DNA of 64,000 nt from Stieleria neptunia (GTDB taxonomy: Bacteria; Planctomycetota; Planctomycetia; Pirellulales; Pirellulaceae), in the NCBI RefSeq assembly GCF_007754155.1, contig NZ_CP037423.1, positions 2,914,001 to 2,978,000 of the forward strand. Direction: 5' to 3'. Of the stretch, positions 38,841-46,893 are shown in pieces (position 1 is the first letter of the stretch; each line of letters begins with the position of its first letter). The notes beneath the pieces are model-generated. The model did not search any database. It worked only from the letters and a program-made list of their open reading frames with translations, and had not been told where the DNA came from. The position numbers and the translations under genes are program-made.

Positions 38841-38949
38841 GTTAGGTCTTGACGCAGGTGTGGTCGGATTATCGTACACTATAGGAAAAGGCGGCCACGC
38901 GGTGGTTCTTGCCTAGCGTGAAGAACAGAAAGGATACACATCTGCAGTC
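38841..38949. promoter_or_regulatory. Divergent promoter region with a near-palindromic site
   Basis: A 109-base gap between divergent starts (38840 and 38950). It contains TATCGTACACTATA at 38870-38883, matching its own reverse complement at 10 of 14 positions, an arrangement like operators of GntR/FadR-type regulators. A TTGACG at 38849-38854 could be a -35 box. No regulator gene is adjacent. Confidence 0.35.
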
Positions 38950-39948
38950 ATGACAGACCAACCACGTCTTCTGATCATCGGCGTCGGATCCATCGGCGAG
39001 CGGCACTTGCGTTGCTTCCAGTCAACCGGGCGCTGCCACGTGGCGTTTTGCGAGCCGTTGAGCGAGCGACGCAACGAAGTGGCCGAGCGATACGCTGTCA
39101 ACGGATATGAGTCTTGGGAGCAGGCGTTGGCGGCGGAGCGTTTTTCCGCGGCCGTCATCGCGTCTCCGGCGCCCTGGCACATCCCGACAGCCCAAGCCCT
39201 CACCGATCGCGGAGTTCACCTGCTGATCGAGAAACCCCTGAGCCTGAACACCGATGGCGTCTCCCAGTTGTCGGATTCCATCAAGCGTCATGAAACTCGC
39301 GTCTCGGTCGGGTTCGTTTATCGTTCGCTACCGGCGCTGCAGCAGATGCGTGCGTTGGTCCGTTCTGGAAAGATGGGGCGGATCGTGCAAATTCAAGTTC
39401 AATCCGGACAACACTTTCCGTTTTACCGTCCAGCCTATCGCGATATCTACTACGCCGAGGCTGCGCAAGGTGGCGGACTGATCCAGGACATGTTGCCGCA
39501 TTTTTTGAACGCGGTGGAGTGGATTGCCGGACCGGCCACAAAGGTTGTCGTCGATGCGGCACACCAGGTCCTCTCCGGGGTCGAAGTGGAAGACACCGTC
39601 AATGTTCTTTCTCGGCACGGAGATGTCATGGCGAGCTTTACGACGAATCAACATCAGCCTGTGAACGAATCCGTCATGACCGTCTTGTGCCAGCACGGCG
39701 CTGCTCGATGGGAACTCAACGGACATCGATGGTTCTTAGCCGATGAAGTCGGAGGCGATTGGACGCTGCAGCAATCGTTTGACCATCAACGTGATGATTT
39801 CTACATTCTCCAGGCCAATGCGTTTATGGAACTTCTTGAAGGAAAGGCAGAACCGTTATGCTCCTTCGATGAAGGATTCACCACGCTGCGCTCAACGCTG
39901 GCGATCCTGAAATCGAGACAGTCAGACGCTTGGGAGACTGTTTTCTAG
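38950..39948 (+). CDS. Gfo/Idh/MocA-family oxidoreductase
   Basis: A 332-residue NAD(P)-dependent dehydrogenase with N-terminal Rossmann motif GVGSIG (residues 11-16), the conserved EKP (residues 94-96) and a C-terminal alpha/beta domain containing GGGLIQDMLPHFLNAVEW, where the family's Asp and His catalytic residues lie. Members act on sugars, inositols and sugar acids. It sits between the amidohydrolase and a second SDR, supporting a carbohydrate-like substrate for the cluster. Confidence 0.92.
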   Translation: MTDQPRLLIIGVGSIGERHLRCFQSTGRCHVAFCEPLSERRNEVAERYAVNGYESWEQALAAERFSAAVIASPAPWHIPTAQALTDRGVHLLIEKPLSLNTDGVSQLSDSIKRHETRVSVGFVYRSLPALQQMRALVRSGKMGRIVQIQVQSGQHFPFYRPAYRDIYYAEAAQGGGLIQDMLPHFLNAVEWIAGPATKVVVDAAHQVLSGVEVEDTVNVLSRHGDVMASFTTNQHQPVNESVMTVLCQHGAARWELNGHRWFLADEVGGDWTLQQSFDHQRDDFYILQANAFMELLEGKAEPLCSFDEGFTTLRSTLAILKSRQSDAWETVF

Positions 39949-39958
39949 TGCTTTGGCT

Positions 39959-40189
39959 ACCGTTGGTGTTTAGCCTTTAGGCGACCGTCCAGCTTGGGAA
40001 ACACATGAAACGCAACGAATTCTTGCGATCTCGCGATACGGGTGGGATGCGGTCCGTGGCGCGTTGTACGACGTCCTTTCTAGGTCGTCGCACAGAGTCC
40101 CACGGACGACGGCCCGGAAGGGCCATCGTACCCGGAAATGTGATCGTTCCTATGCTGAACGGCTAAAGCCTGCACTCCAACGCTCACCG
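39959..40189. repeat. MITE-like repeat element, long form, copy 1
   Basis: Bounded by imperfect inverted ends (ACCGTTGGTGTTTAGCCTTT at 39959 onward; GGCTAAAGCCTGCACTCCAA near 40160-40179). The 66-base core at 40066-40131 begins GTACGA and ends TCGTAC and contains the hairpin GGCCCGGAAGGGCC. The same core with the same spacing occurs at 51544-51609. No coding capacity. It fills the whole gap between the Gfo/Idh/MocA and SDR genes. Confidence 0.75.
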
Positions 40190-40199
40190 GAATAATCGT

Positions 40200-40994
40200 A
40201 TGGATGATACACCGATTCAACAACTGTTTGATCTGTCCGGTCGGGTGGCTCTGATCACGGGAGCTTCTGGTTGGCTCGGAAACGCGATGGCGACGGCGCT
40301 GGCGGAAGCGGGGGCCAACGTGGTGGTCGCCAGTCGAGACGAGCGCAAGGCAGACGAGGCACGGGCCACGCTTCCCACCTACAAAGGCAGCCGACACCAT
40401 GCCGTTGTACTTGATCAGCTCGACGAAGCGTCCGTCCGTCGTGGTTTCGAGGATGCCGTCACGAAAGCGGGCAGGGTCGACATCCTGATCAACAACGGCC
40501 ACGCGGCGGACGGCCATGATTTGACCGATGTGACCGCCGACCAATTTCAACAAGTTCTCGCCAACGCGACCGGTTGGTTTCTACTGTCGCGGCAGTTCCA
40601 TGGCCATGTCGTGCATCGCAATGCGTCGGGCTGCATCGTGAACATTGGCTCGATGTACGGTCAAGTCGGTTCCTATCCCGATGCCTACGAGGGCATTTGC
40701 GCGGCAAGTCCGGTTTCGTATCACACGCTCAAAGGCGGGGTCATTCACATGACCCGACACCTCGCCGTCTATTGGGCAAAAGACAAGGTTCGCGTCAACT
40801 GCTTGAGCCCGGGGCCGTTCCCAGGACCCGGTGTCTCGCAGGCATTAATCGAGCGACTGAAAGCGAAATCGCCGATGGGGCGAATGGGGTTACCGCACGA
40901 ACTCAAGGGTGCCCTGCTGCTGTTGGCCAGCGATGCGGGAAGCTACATCACCGGCCTGAATTTAACCGTCGATGGCGGCTGGACCGCGTGGTGA
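40200..40994 (+). CDS. Short-chain dehydrogenase/reductase, second
   Basis: A 264-residue SDR with TGASGWLG (cofactor loop), INNGHAADG in place of NNAG, GSMYGQ serine region, SYHTLKGG (Tyr and Lys) and ITGLNLTVDGGW at the C-terminus. The insertion between the serine and the tyrosine resembles sugar/sugar-acid dehydrogenases of the gluconate 5-dehydrogenase type, but the substrate is not determined. The start is the ATG at 40200, directly after the repeat element. Confidence 0.9.
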   Translation: MDDTPIQQLFDLSGRVALITGASGWLGNAMATALAEAGANVVVASRDERKADEARATLPTYKGSRHHAVVLDQLDEASVRRGFEDAVTKAGRVDILINNGHAADGHDLTDVTADQFQQVLANATGWFLLSRQFHGHVVHRNASGCIVNIGSMYGQVGSYPDAYEGICAASPVSYHTLKGGVIHMTRHLAVYWAKDKVRVNCLSPGPFPGPGVSQALIERLKAKSPMGRMGLPHELKGALLLLASDAGSYITGLNLTVDGGWTAW

Positions 40995-41004
40995 GAAATC
41001 TGAA

Positions 41005-42096
41005 ATGCAAGAATTGCCGCAATTGTCGATCGAATCCTGTCGTGTTCGCCAACAGAGACTTTGCCAATCGCTGTCCGACCTGAAAGCGGATCGGGCGATT
41101 CTCGTTGCACCCGAGAATGTCCAATGGCTGACGGGTTTTCGTCCCCACCCGTTGTTGCGGGCGGTGGCGGTGCTCGATGTTGACGAAGGTTGCATGCTGA
41201 TTGCACCCGGCAAAGAGCCTTCGCATCATGCGGCAGACGAAATTCGAGTTTTTGATGCGCAATGGCGATGCACGTTGCGGCAAGATCAATTGAATGCTGC
41301 GATGCAACGGGTAGAGAAATCAAACAAGAGAACGGCGCTCGAATTCTCATCCTGCGGGGAGCACGTCAGGCAGAGTCTGGGCTCCGTTCCAGTCGATCTG
41401 GACTCGACTCTCTGGAACCTGCGACGAAAAAAGGAACCCGATGAGCTTGGGATGATGCAGCATGCGATTGACTGCACGGACGCAATGTATCAAAAGGCTC
41501 GAGAGATCATTCGGCCGGGGATCACCGAGCTGGAAGTCTTTTGTCAACTTCAGAGCGTCGCCGTGCAAACCGCCGGCGAACCGTTGACAGCCCTTGGCAA
41601 CGATTACCAGAGCAATTCACCCGGCGGACCGCCTCGGATTCGTCCCGCCGGCTCAGGCGAGTTAATGATTTTGGACCTCGGGCCGGCCTATCGAGGTTAC
41701 CATGCCGACAACTGCCGCACCTTTGCCGTCAACGGCCGGCCAACCGAGGAACAACTCCGGGCGAGAGACGTCATCATGACCGTATTTGATTTGGTCAAAG
41801 CGTTTGTGCAGCCGGGGCAGTCCTGTCAAGAATTGTTCGTTCAGGCGAAAGCGTTGCTGGACGAATACGAACCCGACGCATTCTTTCATCACTTGGGACA
41901 TGGCGTCGGTTTGTACCCGCACGAAGCCCCGCACTTGAATCCCAGTTGGGACGATCGATTTGCCGAAGGCGATGTGTTCACCGTCGAGCCGGGACTTTAC
42001 AACGCATCGTTGCGGGCGGGGATTCGGATCGAAGAAAACTACGTCGTCACTTCCAACGGTGTTCGGCAATTGACCAAGACGTCGACGCAGTTGTGA
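41005..42096 (+). CDS. M24 metallopeptidase (Xaa-Pro aminopeptidase-like)
   Basis: Started at the ATG at 41005, just after the SDR stop at 40994, giving 363 residues. An N-terminal creatinase-like domain (about 1-125) precedes the pita-bread catalytic domain with metal ligands in ILDLGPAYRGYHADNCRTF (two Asp), HHLGHGVGLYPHE (His), TVEPGLY (Glu) and IRIEENYVV (Glu). The family cleaves Xaa-Pro bonds or related amides such as creatine. In this cluster it may act on an amide intermediate; that is inference. Confidence 0.9.
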   Translation: MQELPQLSIESCRVRQQRLCQSLSDLKADRAILVAPENVQWLTGFRPHPLLRAVAVLDVDEGCMLIAPGKEPSHHAADEIRVFDAQWRCTLRQDQLNAAMQRVEKSNKRTALEFSSCGEHVRQSLGSVPVDLDSTLWNLRRKKEPDELGMMQHAIDCTDAMYQKAREIIRPGITELEVFCQLQSVAVQTAGEPLTALGNDYQSNSPGGPPRIRPAGSGELMILDLGPAYRGYHADNCRTFAVNGRPTEEQLRARDVIMTVFDLVKAFVQPGQSCQELFVQAKALLDEYEPDAFFHHLGHGVGLYPHEAPHLNPSWDDRFAEGDVFTVEPGLYNASLRAGIRIEENYVVTSNGVRQLTKTSTQL

Positions 42097-42121
42097 TCAA
42101 AAGCAGCCTCGTTCACTTTCT

Positions 42122-42787
42122 TTACAGCACGCCGTACTTGTGAAAGGCATCGGTTGCCTTCATGCCGCCAGCCATCGCTGCCCTGACTTTGTTCTCATCG
42201 TGCACTTTGTTCCAAGCGAGCGACAGCACTTTCGCTTCGACTTTCCGCGGCACGACGACCGTTCCATCTTCATCAGCAACCACCAAGTCGCCCGGAGAAA
42301 ACACGACGGAGTCAATTTCCACGGGAACATCGACATCAACCACGCGTTGCCGATTCTTGCTGTCGTACAAGCACGTGCCACGAGCGATGACAGGAAAACC
42401 CAGCTGTCGGATCTTTTCGACGTCACGAATCGCGCCGTCAACGATGGCACCCACACAGCCGCCCTTGAGCACCGCGGTGGTTAGCAGCTCGCCCCAAATT
42501 CCTGATCGCATCGATCCTCCGGCAGCAGCAATCAACACATCATCGAGCCCGCAGCTGTCAACGGCTTTCAATTCCAATTCGTAAGGCTGAGGATCTTCAT
42601 GGAACATGTCTGCCCAAAGGGTGGTGCGACATCGGCCCACAATCATTTCGCCGGATGTAAGTTGACGCAGTGGCGTGCGTGGCGACTGATTGGTGTACCC
42701 TATCGAGTCCAACGCATCACAAATGACGGCAGAAAACATTTGCTGGCGAACGTCCGAGAGCGAGATTTCATGGGGTGCTGTGGCCAT
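42122..42787 (-). CDS. RraA-like protein (HMG/CHA aldolase family)
   Basis: Start set at the ATG at 42787; an upstream extension to 42931 adds non-homologous residues. The 221-residue protein has GGSMRSGIWGELLTTAVLKG and the catalytic-site GAIVDGAIRDVEKIRQLGFP with the Arg-Asp pair of 4-hydroxy-4-methyl-2-oxoglutarate aldolases, followed by GDLVVADEDGTVVVP. Many RraA-like proteins split or decarboxylate keto acids and sit in such catabolic clusters. It is divergent from the M81 gene. Confidence 0.88.
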   Translation of the reverse strand: MATAPHEISLSDVRQQMFSAVICDALDSIGYTNQSPRTPLRQLTSGEMIVGRCRTTLWADMFHEDPQPYELELKAVDSCGLDDVLIAAAGGSMRSGIWGELLTTAVLKGGCVGAIVDGAIRDVEKIRQLGFPVIARGTCLYDSKNRQRVVDVDVPVEIDSVVFSPGDLVVADEDGTVVVPRKVEAKVLSLAWNKVHDENKVRAAMAGGMKATDAFHKYGVL

Positions 42788-42890
42788 TCTTGCGTTTTTT
42801 GTCTGGGCAACGAGCAGGGGAAGAATCGGTCGATGGTAACGTAACCAACGACCCGAGACGACCTTTGGCTTGCCTGATCTATGATTTCCG
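42788..42890. promoter_or_regulatory. Divergent promoter region of the RraA-like and M81 genes
   Basis: A 103-base gap between opposite starts. It contains an imperfect palindrome GGTAACGTAACC near 42836-42847. No firm promoter boxes can be named. Confidence 0.25.
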
Positions 42891-44369
42891 ATGCGAATTG
42901 GCATTATCGCGCTACTGCACGAATCGAACACGTTTTCGTTTCAACCAACCACCTTGGAATCGTTTCAACAAAACCTGCTACTGACAGGCGAATCGATTCG
43001 CACGGCTCTTGCCGATGCCCATCACGAGGTTGGTGGTTTCTTTGCCGGTATCGACGCGAGTGCCAATACGGGGGAAGCAGAAGCCGTTCCGCTGTTTGCC
43101 GCGCGAGCGTTGCCATCGGGAACGATCTGCGCTGAGGCGTTTGACTCGCGGGTCAGCCAACTGCTCGATTGTGTCCGCGAAAGCGAACCGCTCGATGGAA
43201 TCCTGGTGGCTCCCCACGGCGCAACGGTTAGCGAAAACTATCCGGACGCCGACGGCCATTGGCTCAGTGAGTTGCGTCAACTGGTTGGCCCAGAGATACC
43301 GATCATCGGAACGCTGGACGCGCATGCAAATTTGTCGCCGCTGATGGTGGAGAGCTGCACCGCATTGATCGCTTACCGCACGAATCCTCATTTGGACCAA
43401 CGGGAACGGGGTCTGGAAGCCGCCAACATGATCCTGCGAACGCTGCGCGGTGAGATAACACCGGTCATGTCGGCTTGCTATCCACCGCTGGCGATCAGCA
43501 TTGAAAAACAATGCACAGAAGAACCACCCCTGGATGCTCTGTATCGTACCGCGAACGAGCAATTGAAAATCGAGGGCGTGCTTTCCAACAGTCTTTTGCT
43601 TGGCTTTCCCTACGCCGACGTGAAAGAAATGGGGGCCGCCACGATTGCCGTGACCGACGGACGCCGACGGCTCGCCAGTCAGCTGGCGGACGAACTGGCT
43701 TCGTCGATTTGGCGGTTGAGAACGCAGTTTCGTAGTGAATTCACATCGGTCGACGAAGCGCTCCGTCAATGCGAACAATCAAAAAGCAGGGTGTGTCTGC
43801 TGGACATGGGAGACAACGTTGGCGGTGGATCAGCGGCTGATGGGACGGAATTGCTGGGGGCGATTCATGCTCAGAAAATCGGACCGTCCTTTGGTTGTCT
43901 GTATGATCCAGATTCAGTCGCTTGCTGTGAACGAGCAGGTGTCGGATCGACCATTCGGCTCCGTGTTGGCGGGAGAACGGACGCTCAACACGGCGACCCG
44001 ATCGACGTGACCGTCACAGTGATCTCACTCTGTGAGGGCAAGTTTTGTGAATCAAAGCCTCGACACGGTGGCATCACGGATTTTGATCAGGGGCGAACGG
44101 CAGTTTGTGAAACCGATCATGGATTGACGCTCATGCTCACTTCCCGGCGGATGGTCCCGTTCAGCCTCCAGCAGCTTAAGGGTTGTGGAGTCGATCCGAT
44201 GCGGTTTCGAATTTTGGTCGCCAAAGGCGTCAACGCGCCGATTGCAGCCTATCGCGAAGTGTGTGCGTCCTTCATCCGAGTCAACACGCGGGGGGCCACC
44301 TGCGCGGACCTCCACCGATTGTCATACAAGCATCGTCGCCGTCCGATGTTTCCCATGGATCCTGAATGA
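42891..44369 (+). CDS. M81 family protein (MlrC/DUF1485-like)
   Basis: A 492-residue protein with the family start IGIIALLHESNTFSFQPTTL, GILVAPHGATVSENYPDADG, IGTLDAHANLSPLMVES and AYRTNPHLDQRERG, which hold the candidate zinc ligands, and the C-terminal LLDMGDNVGGGSAADGTELL. MlrC was described in microcystin breakdown. Most homologues are of unknown substrate and occur with amidohydrolases, M24 enzymes and DapA-like aldolases, as here. Length is typical. Confidence 0.9.
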   Translation: MRIGIIALLHESNTFSFQPTTLESFQQNLLLTGESIRTALADAHHEVGGFFAGIDASANTGEAEAVPLFAARALPSGTICAEAFDSRVSQLLDCVRESEPLDGILVAPHGATVSENYPDADGHWLSELRQLVGPEIPIIGTLDAHANLSPLMVESCTALIAYRTNPHLDQRERGLEAANMILRTLRGEITPVMSACYPPLAISIEKQCTEEPPLDALYRTANEQLKIEGVLSNSLLLGFPYADVKEMGAATIAVTDGRRRLASQLADELASSIWRLRTQFRSEFTSVDEALRQCEQSKSRVCLLDMGDNVGGGSAADGTELLGAIHAQKIGPSFGCLYDPDSVACCERAGVGSTIRLRVGGRTDAQHGDPIDVTVTVISLCEGKFCESKPRHGGITDFDQGRTAVCETDHGLTLMLTSRRMVPFSLQQLKGCGVDPMRFRILVAKGVNAPIAAYREVCASFIRVNTRGATCADLHRLSYKHRRRPMFPMDPE

Positions 44370-44474
44370 AATTTTATCGGCGAACGACTTCTCAAAGAAG
44401 ACACCGATGTCGAATCCGTTTGGCAAGCATCCTATGCTGGCGGAGTTTTTGGAAACGACACTTAACGCAATGAC

Positions 44475-44479
44475 AGGAG
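44475..44479 (+). promoter_or_regulatory. Ribosome-binding site of the DapA-like gene
   Basis: AGGAG six bases before the ATG at 44486. It decides the start in favour of 44486 over upstream in-frame possibilities. Confidence 0.7.
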
Positions 44480-44485
44480 CGATTC

Positions 44486-45409
44486 ATGACGTCCCCAGCG
44501 ACGAGCGAGCCCTTGCATGGAGTTCTACCCGTTCTGCACACGCCCCTGACCGATCAAGGCGGGGTGGATCACGAATCGCTTCAGCGCGAAATCGACTGGG
44601 CGTTTGAGACGGGCGCCGATGGGGTCGTTGTTGCGATGGTCAGCGAGATCCTCCGGCTCGGTGACCGCGGTCGACGTGAGCTTGTCGAGCAAGTGTGCCA
44701 AGCGGTTGGTGGTCGCGGATTCACCGTCATCAGCGTCGGTGCCGAGAGCACGGCCGGAGCGGTTGATTTCGCCCGACATGCGGAGAATTTGGGCGCTTCG
44801 GCCGTGATGGCGATCCCACCGGTTGCAACGACGCTGGGAGCGACGGCCACAGGCGAGTATTTTACTGCGATTGCCAGCAGTGTTTCCATTCCGCTGGTGG
44901 TTCAGGATGCATCGGGATACGTGGGGGCTGCGATCGACTTGGGCGTGTATCTCGAACTGCTCAACCGATTCGGCAATCAGCGGATCTTTTTCAAACCCGA
45001 AGCCAGCCCGCTCGGTCCCAATCTCTCGAAACTTCGCGATGCAACCGATGGTCAAGCCAAGATCTTTGAAGGTTCCGGCGGGATCAACCTGGTCGATTGT
45101 CATCGCCGCGGCATTGTCGGGACCATGCCGGGTACCGATTTGCTTGACGGAATCGTCGCGCTTTGGGACGCACTTCAATCAGGTGACGAGAGACGCACGT
45201 ACGCATTGTCTCTACCCATCGGCGCGATCGTTGCGTTGCAGATTCAAGCCGGCCTGGACGGTTTCTTGGCAATCGAAAAGTACTTGATGCGTAAACGGGG
45301 GCTATTCCGCAATGCGCATCAGATTCAACCTGTCGCGTGGACCCTTGACGAAGAAACCCGATCCGAAGTCGATCGTCTATTCGCGCTCATGCAGGCCGCG
45401 ATCGAATGA
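44486..45409 (+). CDS. DapA-like class I aldolase
   Basis: A 307-residue TIM-barrel protein of the dihydrodipicolinate synthase/N-acetylneuraminate lyase family. It shows [20 protein letters not shown] at the start, [13 protein letters not shown] (in place of GTTGE), and FFKPEAS, whose Lys should form the Schiff base. The YxVPxRTG motif is replaced by [10 protein letters not shown]. It probably splits or dehydrates a 2-keto acid, giving pyruvate. As the last gene of the cluster it fits the final carbon-skeleton cleavage. Confidence 0.9.
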   Translation: MTSPATSEPLHGVLPVLHTPLTDQGGVDHESLQREIDWAFETGADGVVVAMVSEILRLGDRGRRELVEQVCQAVGGRGFTVISVGAESTAGAVDFARHAENLGASAVMAIPPVATTLGATATGEYFTAIASSVSIPLVVQDASGYVGAAIDLGVYLELLNRFGNQRIFFKPEASPLGPNLSKLRDATDGQAKIFEGSGGINLVDCHRRGIVGTMPGTDLLDGIVALWDALQSGDERRTYALSLPIGAIVALQIQAGLDGFLAIEKYLMRKRGLFRNAHQIQPVAWTLDEETRSEVDRLFALMQAAIE

Positions 45410-45439
45410 CGCCTCCCACCATAGCGATTCGCCCGCAAG

Positions 45440-45559
45440 AGTATTCCGTGTCAGCTCAGGGTTCCGGTAGCGCAAACTGGCGTAGGTCGCGCTGTGCGTG
45501 ACACTAAGAACGTCATGCACAGCATGATCTACCTGAAAACCAAGGTGACACGGAATACT
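45440..45559. repeat. 120-base foldback element with perfect 14-base inverted ends
   Basis: AGTATTCCGTGTCA at 45440-45453 is perfectly inverted at 45546-45559. Inside, a second imperfect hairpin has arms of about 21 bases (around GTAGGTCGCGCTGTGCGTGAC, about 17 of 21 paired). No coding capacity. It resembles a miniature inverted-repeat element or a strongly structured RNA. It lies in the 364-base gap between the DapA-like gene and a secreted-protein gene; the rest of that gap shows nothing else. Confidence 0.75.
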
Positions 45560-45773
45560 AGGCGTGACCGTACCCGCCACCCGCCCCTACCTAAATGGTG
45601 CCACCCAACCTAATGACCGCTCCGTCCGAAGGTCAGCGGCATGAACCACTTAGGCCAACCACGGGGCATTCGGGCCGAAACGCTTTGATGCGGCCGGGGA
45701 AAAACGCACGCGGAGATTCGCGTTCTGATAGAATTCGACACCACGTCTAGTTTGTGTCCGAAGAGGAGTTGAA

Positions 45774-46604
45774 ATGATTGGTTTTTACCGTGTGTTTTTG
45801 ATCGTGTTAGGGTGCGTGCTGATGCCCGTGTCGGTGGACGGAGACGATGCACTGGAAAAAGAACAAATTGACAAATGGTCGAGTTACTATCTGCAGCAAG
45901 CCAAGAGCTATGAACTGCGATTGGCTTATCCGGGCGACGAAGCGTTGACCTTGGTGCCCACCCCGGTGTTGCGTTGGCAAAATCCGTTGCGATCGACGAC
46001 CCACGGGGAGTGCTTTGTGTGGACGCTCGATGGCAGAGCCCTCGCCGTCGCGTCGATTTTTTCTTATCCGATTGAAAATGATCAGCGGAGGGTCGCGCGA
46101 GCGTTCAACTCTTTTGCCGATTCGCCCCTGGTGGCCGGCGAAGATCAACAACCGTTTTGGCAAGCCGCGGCGGTGGAAAAGGAGGAGTGGCAGATGGTTC
46201 CGGGATCGCCCGATGTTGCCAGTTCGGCATCGCGACGTCTCTTTCAAATGCGTTCTCTCGCGCGGCAATTTACCGCACAGCTCGGGGGCACCGATGGAGA
46301 GGAGCAACGGATGTTGCGGTTGATGGCCGCTCCACTTTACCGCTATGGCTTGCACGATGAGGCGGAAAAGGACGGAGCCCTGTTTGCGTTTGTGATGGGG
46401 ACCGATCCGGAGATTATTCTGCTGCTTGAAAGCCGCGAAACCGATTCTGGGTTGAAGTGGTTTTTTCTGGCCGGGCGTCACAGTTACACCACTCTCGTTC
46501 TCCGTCACCAAGATCGTGAGGTTTGGCGGCACACGCGCGGCGAAAATAGTCCGCGCTACCTTTCGCAGCACGGGATCGACTTACAACCGGCGGTGCTTGA
46601 GTGA
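45774..46604 (+). CDS. Secreted planctomycete protein of unknown function
   Basis: A 276-residue protein with a signal peptide (FYRVFLIVLGCVLMPVSVDG) preceded by the purine run GAGGAG before the ATG. The mature part contains VLRWQNPLRSTTHGECFVWT and ALAVASIFSYPIE, followed by an Arg-rich LARQFTAQL stretch and LRLMAAPLYRY. I know this pattern from conserved hypothetical secreted proteins of planctomycetes. No enzymatic motif is visible. Confidence 0.8.
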   Translation: MIGFYRVFLIVLGCVLMPVSVDGDDALEKEQIDKWSSYYLQQAKSYELRLAYPGDEALTLVPTPVLRWQNPLRSTTHGECFVWTLDGRALAVASIFSYPIENDQRRVARAFNSFADSPLVAGEDQQPFWQAAAVEKEEWQMVPGSPDVASSASRRLFQMRSLARQFTAQLGGTDGEEQRMLRLMAAPLYRYGLHDEAEKDGALFAFVMGTDPEIILLLESRETDSGLKWFFLAGRHSYTTLVLRHQDREVWRHTRGENSPRYLSQHGIDLQPAVLE

Positions 46605-46854
46605 ACGCTGACTTGTTCTCCGTCATCGCGATGGTCGTTTGTTCCATCGATTGGGTGGCTATCGTCCGCGTCGGTGCGATTGAAGAGCCTGGCGGAAAGC
46701 TGGTCATTTTGGTGATCTAGGTATAGCAACAGCGCATGAAGTTTGTCGCCGACGGGGCGGTATGCTGGCGCTCCCAATCGTTGATGTCAGCCAACCGCCA
46801 ATTTGCCCACCTGCCACAGTTCCGACCAAGAGCAGTTACTTAGGGACTAAACTG
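46605..46854. other. Intergenic between convergent genes
   Basis: No gene seen up to the hairpin at 46855. Confidence 0.35.
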
Positions 46855-46877
46855 TTACGGGCAGTGCGTGCCCGTAA
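46855..46877. terminator. Bidirectional terminator-like hairpin
   Basis: TTACGGGCA at 46855-46863 pairs perfectly with 46869-46877 around a five-base loop. It lies 17 bases downstream of the minus-strand sulfatase stop and between convergent genes. Only a short A/T tract flanks it, so factor-independent termination would be weak. Confidence 0.55.
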
Positions 46878-46893
46878 AATACCCCCGTCCCCT

